Shown here piece after piece: positions 1-4,376 of a DNA stretch of 16,244 nt (positions are counted from its first letter, which is position 1; the number at the start of each line of letters is the position of its first letter). The position numbers and the translations under genes were made by a program. This DNA is from Treponema sp. (lineage in GTDB: Bacteria; Spirochaetota; Spirochaetia; Treponematales; Breznakiellaceae). The notes beneath the pieces were generated by a model, which saw only the letters and a program-made list of their open reading frames with translations, ran no database searches and was not told where the DNA came from. The DNA lies in contig JAIRSD010000062.1 of assembly GCA_031255615.1 (NCBI GenBank), positions 1 through 16,244 on the forward strand. Reading direction: 5' to 3'.

Positions 1-140
<140 letters not shown>

Positions 141-162
<22 letters not shown>

Positions 163-690
163 GTCAAATACCCCCGGCAAAGCCGGGGGCTTGTTTTTGT
201 GAACCGCTCAAAGCGGTTTGTTTTGGAGCCGCCTAATGGCGGCTTTGGGTGTTGGTTGTCTTTGAACATTTCCAACTGGTCAAGCCGTTTGTCTTCCACT
301 TCCTGTTCCTGGATATATCGCCTGATAGCTTCCTCATCCCGTCCTCCCGTCGATACAAAATATCCTCTCGCCCGGAAATTCTGCCCCGTGAAATTGTTCC
401 CTTTCCCCAGATGCGTCCGGGCTACCGCTATCGCGCTCTTCCCCTTGATGTATCCTACCACGGTCGATACCCCATGCTTCGCCGGTATTTCTATCAGCAT
501 ATGGATGTGATCTGAGCATACATGCCCCTTCACTATCTTGCTTTCCCGCTGTTCGGCCAATTCGTGGAATATCCCCCCTAAATACGGGGCCGCTTCCCCA
601 TAGAACTTCTTCTTCCGATACTTCGGTATCCATACAATGGGGTACTTACAATCCCCATGCGCTATGGGATAGACTATTATAGTCTTTCAT
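141..690 (-). pseudogene. tnpA: IS200-like transposase TnpA, frameshifted
   Basis: This is a Y1 HUH transposase, which cuts and rejoins single-stranded DNA of its own element. The start is ATG at 690-688, five bases after AGGAGG (701-696). That frame stops after 14 codons at 646. Removing one G from the GGGG run (CCCC at 653-656 on the plus strand) restores a continuous reading: MKDYNSLSHSAWDCKYPIVW, then an IPKYRKKKFYG stretch, joining the long downstream frame. Downstream are the HUH metal-binding pair in [11 protein letters not shown], the GYIKGKSAI motif, RGYFVSTGG, and the catalytic tyrosine in IRRYIQEQE. All catalytic features look intact, so the shift is the only clear lesion. The last 15-40 codons run through the terminal hairpins into the intron and are probably not native. 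Confidence 0.78.
171..244. repeat. Three consecutive hairpins at the IS200-like downstream end
   Basis: Three perfect stems follow each other with T-rich spacers. They are CCCCCGGC-AAA-GCCGGGGG (171-189), AACCGCT-CAA-AGCGGTT (202-218) and AGCCGCC-TAAT-GGCGGCT (227-244). The outermost is identical to the palindrome at 778-796. They probably include the recombination hairpin of the IS end and stems that can stop transcription. Confidence 0.75.
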
Positions 691-742
691 TCATGCCTCC
701 TATCTGTTGAACTTTGCGCGGTTTACTGATAGAAGAGCATCC

Positions 743-764
743 TTGACACTCCCGGAAATGTCAA
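743..764. repeat. Imperfect inverted repeat in the tnpA leader
   Basis: TTGACA and TGTCAA arms flank a CCGG-containing centre, with two mismatched pairs in the inner part. The repeat lies between the upstream IS palindrome and the tnpA ribosome binding site. The minus-strand arm also resembles a -35 box. Confidence 0.55.
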
Positions 765-777
765 ACTCTTATAGCCA

Positions 778-796
778 CCCCCGGCAAAGCCGGGGG
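778..796. repeat. Upstream terminal palindrome of the IS200-like element
   Basis: CCCCCGGCAAAGCCGGGGG, an 8-bp stem with an AAA loop, is identical in sequence and orientation to 171-189. It is about 88 bases upstream of the tnpA start. Confidence 0.75.
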
Positions 797-876
797 TTTA
801 CCATTTTTAATCAGCCTGCCAGCAGGCCCCGGCGGACCGGGCGACACTTGGCCCCGGTCCGTCTCAGGGAAGGGAT

Positions 877-934
877 CCGTCGGCATTTCATGCCGTCGGC
901 ATTTCATGCTTTGCATTTCATACCGTCGGCATGA
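877..934. repeat. Short tandem repeat, 16-bp unit
   Basis: CCGTCGGCATTTCATG occurs twice exactly (877-892 and 893-908). A 14-base degenerate unit ending GCATTTCATA follows at 909-922, then a partial unit CCGTCGGCATGA at 923-934. Confidence 0.8.
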
Positions 935-1142
935 CTGCCGAGGAGTCAACAACCACCACCAAAGATGGCGGCTTGAATGGCGGCCCCTAAAAGGGGCCTT
1001 GAAACCTTCTGGTTTCTCCTGCTTTCCGCTTTTCCACTCAACAAGTTTATGGTTGTTTCCAATTATCGTTTCCCCGAAATATTTGTTTACTATCCCCTGC
1101 CCTACCTTCACGTTTTTCTTACGGTATAACCATCAGCACATG

Positions 1143-1169
1143 ACCACCCCCATAGGCGGTGGTTTTTAA
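1143..1169 (+). terminator. Possible intrinsic terminator
   Basis: A nine-position stem with one mismatch (ACCACCCCC, loop ATA, GGCGGTGGT) is followed by TTTTTAAA. No plus-strand gene ends just upstream, so its client, if any, is unknown. It may insulate the downstream MATE gene from the mobile-element side. Confidence 0.45.
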
Positions 1170-1202
1170 ATCTTAATAAAATACCAACCCCCCGTTCGTC
1201 AT

Positions 1203-1230
1203 TTGACATTCCCGGATACCCTCATATATC
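1203..1230 (+). promoter_or_regulatory. Sigma-70-type promoter for the MATE gene
   Basis: TTGACA at 1203-1208 is followed after 16 bases by TATATC at 1225-1230. Transcription would start near 1237, only about three bases before the GTG start codon. The message could be nearly leaderless. Confidence 0.5.
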
Positions 1231-1239
1231 CTTGCCGAA

Positions 1240-2727
1240 GTGGAAAAACGCAGTAGGGAACAGCCGGGGGAGCGGCGGCTTTGGAACGCCGGAGAGGCCC
1301 CTTCCCCCGGGGATCCGGCGGCGGGGAACCCGCCTGGGCCGAATCCGGCGCCCCGGAACACCGCCGACTCCTCCGGACGGCTGGGGGCCGCCCCCGTAGG
1401 AAAGCTCCTCCTTGAATTCTCCATCCCCGCCGTGGTAGGGATGCTGGTGGGCACCGTCTACAACATCGTAGACCGAATCTACGTGGGCCAGGGGGTAGAC
1501 CCCCTGGGAATCGCGGGGATCACCGTAGCCATGCCCCTGATGATGCTGCCCATGGCCTTCAGCATGCTTATCGGCATCGGGGCCAACTCCCTTTTCGCCA
1601 TCCGCCTGGGGGAAGGCCGCCGGGAGGAGGTGGAGCAGATCATGGGCCACGCCTTCGCCCTCCTCTTTCTCATCCCCCTGGCCTCCATCCTGATCCTCCT
1701 CATCTTCATGGACTACATCCTCCTGGAATTTCTGGACACCAGCGAGGCGGTCTTCCCCTACGCCAAGACCTACCTCACCATCATTCTTTACGGCGGGGTG
1801 TTCAGCGCCATGGGGCCGGGGATCAACCATTTCATCCGCTCCGACGGCCGCCCCCGGACCTCCATGTTTACCCAAATTCTGGGGGCGGGAATCAACATCA
1901 TCCTGGACCCGATCTTCATCTTCGCCTTCGACTGGGGCATCGCCGGGGCCGCCTGGGCCACCATCATCTCCCAGTTCGCGTCCTTCCTCTGGGTCATGTT
2001 CTACTGGAATTCCCGGTGGACCCGGCTCCGTTTCCGGCTCCGCCACATGCGGCCGAAACTCCGGCTAAGCCTCAAGATCATGGCCATCGGCTTCGCCCCC
2101 TTCGCCATGCAGATCGCCATGAGCTTTGTAAGCATCCTCCTGAACCGCAGCCTCTTTACCTACGGAGGGGACATAGCGGTCTCCGCCATGGGAATCGTAT
2201 ACAGCATCCTTATGATCGTCTTTACGCCCCTCCAGGGCCTCAACACCGGGGCCCAGCCCATCATCGGCTACAATTACGGGGCGAAGAAGTACCGCCGGGT
2301 CAGAGAAACCTATTGGTTCGGGGTCCTTATCGGCACGGCGGTGGGAGTCGCCGGCTTCATCGCCCTCCAGTGCTTCCCCGGCCTTTTTATCCGCGTCTTC
2401 CGCAACGAGGAGGGGGAACTCCTGGACACCGGCATAAGGGCCCTGCGGATCTCCACCCTCCTCCTCCCCGTCCTGGGCTTCCAGATGATCACCGGAAACT
2501 TCTTCCAGTCCACCGGCAAGGCCCTCCAGGGAACCCTGCTCTCCCTTTCCCGGCAGATCCTCTTTTTCATCCCCCTGCTCATGGTCCTCCCCCGTTTCTT
2601 CGGCATCACCGGGGTCTACACGGCCATGCCCGCGGCGGATTTTTGCTCCGTCCTCCTTTCCGTCCTGGTCATGCGGAGGGAACTGGCCAAACTGCGGGGC
2701 CTTGAATCGGGCGCTCCGCCGGCCTAG
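1240..2727 (+). CDS. MATE-family multidrug/cation efflux transporter (MepA-like)
   Basis: This is an inner-membrane antiporter of the MATE superfamily that exports drugs or other organic cations using an ion gradient. The 495 residues are mostly hydrophobic segments consistent with 12 helices in two related halves. Recognisable family sequences include the first helix region LLLEFSIPAVVGMLVGTVY, then NIVDRIYVGQG, the helix-2 glycines, the ILDPIFIFAF segment and the second-half QPIIGYNYGAK. The match is to the MepA-like branch; the substrate cannot be told. The GTG start at 1240 gives an unusual hydrophilic, Pro/Gly/Arg-rich N-terminus of about 48 residues before the first helix. No in-frame ATG occurs until inside helix 1, and no clear ribosome binding site precedes GTG. 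The gene stands alone; a family 1 repeat lies 60-150 bases after its stop. Confidence 0.9.
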   Translation: MEKRSREQPGERRLWNAGEAPSPGDPAAGNPPGPNPAPRNTADSSGRLGAAPVGKLLLEFSIPAVVGMLVGTVYNIVDRIYVGQGVDPLGIAGITVAMPLMMLPMAFSMLIGIGANSLFAIRLGEGRREEVEQIMGHAFALLFLIPLASILILLIFMDYILLEFLDTSEAVFPYAKTYLTIILYGGVFSAMGPGINHFIRSDGRPRTSMFTQILGAGINIILDPIFIFAFDWGIAGAAWATIISQFASFLWVMFYWNSRWTRLRFRLRHMRPKLRLSLKIMAIGFAPFAMQIAMSFVSILLNRSLFTYGGDIAVSAMGIVYSILMIVFTPLQGLNTGAQPIIGYNYGAKKYRRVRETYWFGVLIGTAVGVAGFIALQCFPGLFIRVFRNEEGELLDTGIRALRISTLLLPVLGFQMITGNFFQSTGKALQGTLLSLSRQILFFIPLLMVLPRFFGITGVYTAMPAADFCSVLLSVLVMRRELAKLRGLESGAPPA

Positions 2728-2789
2728 ATCTTGCCGGGCCTCCTTCCCGATTCCGGAACTTTCTTCATCCCGGAGCTTTTCGGAGTATG

Positions 2790-2895
2790 GGCGCATGCCC
2801 TATCCCTGCGGGATAGGGCACCGGGCTATCCGCTCCAATTCCCCGCCCCCGCCGGGGGCGGGGAATTCCGCTCCTATCCCTTGCGCGTTCCACGG
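2790..2895 (+). repeat. Family 1 interspersed palindromic repeat, copy A
   Basis: The modules in order are: GGGCGCA; a variable hairpin TGCCCTATCCC-TGC-GGGATAGGGCA (2796-2820); CCGGGCTATCCGCTCC; a 31-bp palindrome (2837-2867) with a 14-bp stem starting AATTCCCCG and a GCC loop; then CCGCTCCTATCCCTTGCGCG. The third hairpin seen in the other copies is weak here (CGCG arms only). The copy lies between the MATE gene and the pdxK promoter. Its stems could end MATE transcription, although no T-run follows. Confidence 0.85.
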
Positions 2896-2932
2896 CGCGT
2901 CCAACAGGTAAACCTGGCGTTTTGAATCGGCG

Positions 2933-2960
2933 TTGACAAGATTCGGCAGGCGGGTATATT
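2933..2960 (+). promoter_or_regulatory. Sigma-70-type promoter for pdxK
   Basis: TTGACA at 2933-2938 is followed after 16 bases by TATATT at 2955-2960. The predicted transcript starts near 2967, giving a leader of about 175 bases before the pdxK ATG. Confidence 0.65.
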
Positions 2961-3056
2961 GGGGAACGAACATTCATAGGAGCCTTCCAAAATTCATTCA
3001 GTCTGTGGGGGGATTCTTCGCGGCGGAAAGGCCGGGATTGACCGGTTATCCAGGGG

Positions 3057-3106
3057 CCTGTTCCGCCGGGAACGAAATTCCCCCGGCGGCCGGGCTTTGG
3101 AACAGG
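3057..3106 (+). promoter_or_regulatory. Composite hairpin in the pdxK leader
   Basis: CCTGTTCC (3057-3064) can pair with GGAACAGG (3099-3106). This encloses a GCCGGG (3065-3070) / CCCGGC (3082-3087) stem with an 11-base bulge on the 3' side. The structure ends about 35 bases before the ATG. I see no THI-box motif (CTGAGA) of the thiamine-pyrophosphate riboswitch. A cis-regulatory role is inference only. Confidence 0.45.
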
Positions 3107-3141
3107 TTCCCATTACCAAAAAACAGACAAGGAGCAGGGTT

Positions 3142-3960
3142 ATGACAAAAGTTGCCACGATTGCCGGTTCCGACGCTTCGGGGGGCGCGGGCCTGGAGGC
3201 GGATCTCAAGACCTTTGAGGAATACGGACTTTACGGCATGGCCGCGGTGACGGTTATCGCCACCATGGACCCGGACAACAACTGGGGCCATAAGGTCTTC
3301 CCCGTGGAAGAAGCGGCCCTCCGGGCCCAACTGGAAACGATCTTCAAGGGCGTGGGAGTAGGGGCCGCCAAGTCGGGGATGCTGGGAACCTTTTACGCGG
3401 TGGAGCTGGCCAGGGAGTACCTTAGCGCCTACAAGACCGCCAACTACGTCCTCGACCCGGTCATGGTCTGCAAGGGGGCCGGGGAAGCCCTGAACCCGGA
3501 ATTGAACAGCGCCATCGCGGAGAAGCTGCTGCCCCTGGCGGAGCTGGCGACCCCCAACCTTTTCGAGGCGGAACAGCTTTCCGGCCTGGAGTGCGTCAAT
3601 TCCGTCGAAAAAATGAAGGAGGCGGCCCGAATCATCCACGGGAAGGGGGCCCGGCACGTCCTTATCAAGGGGGGGGCCAAACTGCCCAACCAAAGCCGGG
3701 CCCTGGACATCCTGTACGACGGGAAGGATTTTACCATCCTGGAAGACGATCTGGTTAAGACAAGCTGGAACCACGGCGCGGGCTGCACCAGTTCGGCGGC
3801 CATCGCCGCGGGGCTTGCCCGGGGGCTTTCCGTTCCCGATGCGGTCAGACTGGCCAAGACCTTCATCACCCTCAGCCTCAAGGCCGGATTCCCCCTGAAC
3901 CAGTGGGTCGGGCCGGGGAATCCCTCCGCCTGGCGGAGCGGACAACTATTCGGCCAATAG
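3142..3960 (+). CDS. pdxK: Pyridoxine/pyridoxal kinase, PdxK of the ThiD-like type
   Basis: This ribokinase-superfamily enzyme phosphorylates B6 vitamers (possibly also hydroxymethylpyrimidine) with ATP in the cytoplasm, a step in PLP salvage. The 272 residues match the B. subtilis/S. aureus type of PdxK closely. Matching segments are the N-terminal IAGSDASGGAGLEADLKTFE, the ATMDP segment near residue 40, LDPVMVCKG (104-112), ATPNLFEAEQLSG (136-148), LIKGGAK, and the catalytic anion-hole motif NHGAGCTSSAA (210-220) with Cys215. It ends in NQWVGPG, as in those kinases. The ATG at 3142 is chosen because AGGAG lies 7 bases upstream and the protein start then fits the family. A TTG at 3097 would add 15 residues with no ribosome binding site. 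ThiD is the main alternative; the Cys-containing GAGCT motif favours PdxK. A family 2 repeat begins 7 bases after the stop. Confidence 0.88.
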   Translation: MTKVATIAGSDASGGAGLEADLKTFEEYGLYGMAAVTVIATMDPDNNWGHKVFPVEEAALRAQLETIFKGVGVGAAKSGMLGTFYAVELAREYLSAYKTANYVLDPVMVCKGAGEALNPELNSAIAEKLLPLAELATPNLFEAEQLSGLECVNSVEKMKEAARIIHGKGARHVLIKGGAKLPNQSRALDILYDGKDFTILEDDLVKTSWNHGAGCTSSAAIAAGLARGLSVPDAVRLAKTFITLSLKAGFPLNQWVGPGNPSAWRSGQLFGQ

Positions 3961-3967
3961 GCCGCCC

Positions 3968-4133
3968 GGCCTAAAAAGTTGGATATGCGGACGGAGGAAA
4001 TTTACCATCAAGGCAAAGAAGGCTTACGAAGAGCGGGAATTGAAGGCGCCTATTCATTCCTTGGTGTACCTTTGTGCCCCTTCGTGGTTAACATTCCTGT
4101 TCCCCGTCGTTTTGCATATCCGGTGGTGTAGCC
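3968..4133. repeat. Family 2 MITE-like element, copy 1
   Basis: The left end GGCCTAAAAAGTTGGATATGCGGACG is an imperfect inverted repeat of the right end, which closes in GCATATCCGGTGGTGTAGCC. Inner arms TTTACCATCAAGGC and CCTTCGTGGTTAACATTCC are also inverted. The element starts 7 bases after the pdxK stop codon and shares its last bases (GCCTA) with copy 2. No reading frame of its own is visible. Confidence 0.75.
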
Positions 4134-4292
4134 TAAAAGACCGGATATGCGGACGGAAGAATTGACCGCGAAGACCGGGGACAGGAAGCGCATATACATT
4201 CCTTCGTGTTCCTGGCGGGCCGCAGCTCGTCTTGCTGCGCCTTCGTGGTCAAAATTCCCGTCCCCGGTTAATACGATTATCCGGTGATCTAG
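4131..4292. repeat. Family 2 MITE-like element, copy 2
   Basis: It lies in direct tandem with copy 1. The left end is GCCTAAAAGACCGGATATGCGG and the right end TTATCCGGTGATCTAGGG, inverted around ACCGGATA. Inner arms GAATTGACCGCGAAG and CTTCGTGGTCAAAATTC pair. A central CGCAGC/GCTGCG hairpin contains GCCGCAGCTCG, which is also present in copy 3. It ends about 85 bases before the beta-mannosidase ATG. Confidence 0.78.
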
Positions 4293-4376
4293 GGGAAGCA
4301 AGACAGTACACTTAAAAACGACGAGGAAAGCCGTTTCGGGACTCCGGTTCAGGAACGGCCTGTTATGGAGGCTGCG

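Larger units (their letters stand above)
163..801 (-). mobile_element. IS200/IS605-family element (IS200-like)
   Basis: A single HUH-type transposase gene lies between two identical 19-bp palindromes, CCCCCGGCAAAGCCGGGGG, at 171-189 and 778-796. Subterminal hairpins instead of terminal inverted repeats, and a size near 0.65-0.7 kb, fit the IS200 group. Between the upstream palindrome and the gene is a second imperfect hairpin at 743-764 (TTGACA arms), which could limit transposase expression as leader hairpins do in IS200. The exact cleavage sites cannot be fixed because the downstream end is interrupted by the group II intron. Confidence 0.75.
802..1199. other. Gene-free stretch with hairpins; probable mobile-element debris
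   Basis: No convincing gene is visible over about 400 bases. The stretch holds a 16-bp tandem repeat (877-934) and three separate hairpins: GGCCCC/GGGGCC at 982-998, GAAACC/GGTTTC at 1001-1016, and an ACCACC/GGTGGT stem with one mismatch at 1143-1163. The last is followed by a T-run (GGTTTTTAAA), so on the plus strand it looks like an intrinsic terminator. A minus-strand reading frame across 761-1111 contains a plausible-looking stretch (KVGQGIVNKYFGE), but I do not recognise it and it degenerates into the repeats. Confidence 0.5.

Noticed and set aside
877..934. Tandem repeat considered as a CRISPR array
   Set aside because: The units abut each other with no unique spacers and are only 16 bases long.
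761..1111. Minus-strand frame of 116 codons next to the IS200-like element
   Set aside because: It starts with GTG without a ribosome binding site, runs through the tandem repeat and IS palindrome, and is not recognisable; kept only as possible transposon debris.
1130..1165. Minus-strand reading GHVLMVIP resembling the HUH motif of a second TnpA
   Set aside because: Only eight residues, the second histidine is missing, and a stop follows at once.
1222..2046. Minus-strand open frame opposite the MATE gene, rich in Asp/Glu/Gly/His
   Set aside because: It is the complement of hydrophobic-helix codons and has no family features.
2967..3141. Thiamine-pyrophosphate riboswitch upstream of the kinase
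   Set aside because: The THI-box core sequences are absent and the kinase matches PdxK better than ThiD.
3046..3945. Minus-strand open frame opposite pdxK
   Set aside because: Composition is typical of a GC-rich shadow; the plus strand has a complete kinase with a ribosome binding site.
4284..4312. Promoter for the beta-mannosidase (GTGATC and TACACT)
   Set aside because: Both boxes match poorly; not better than chance.
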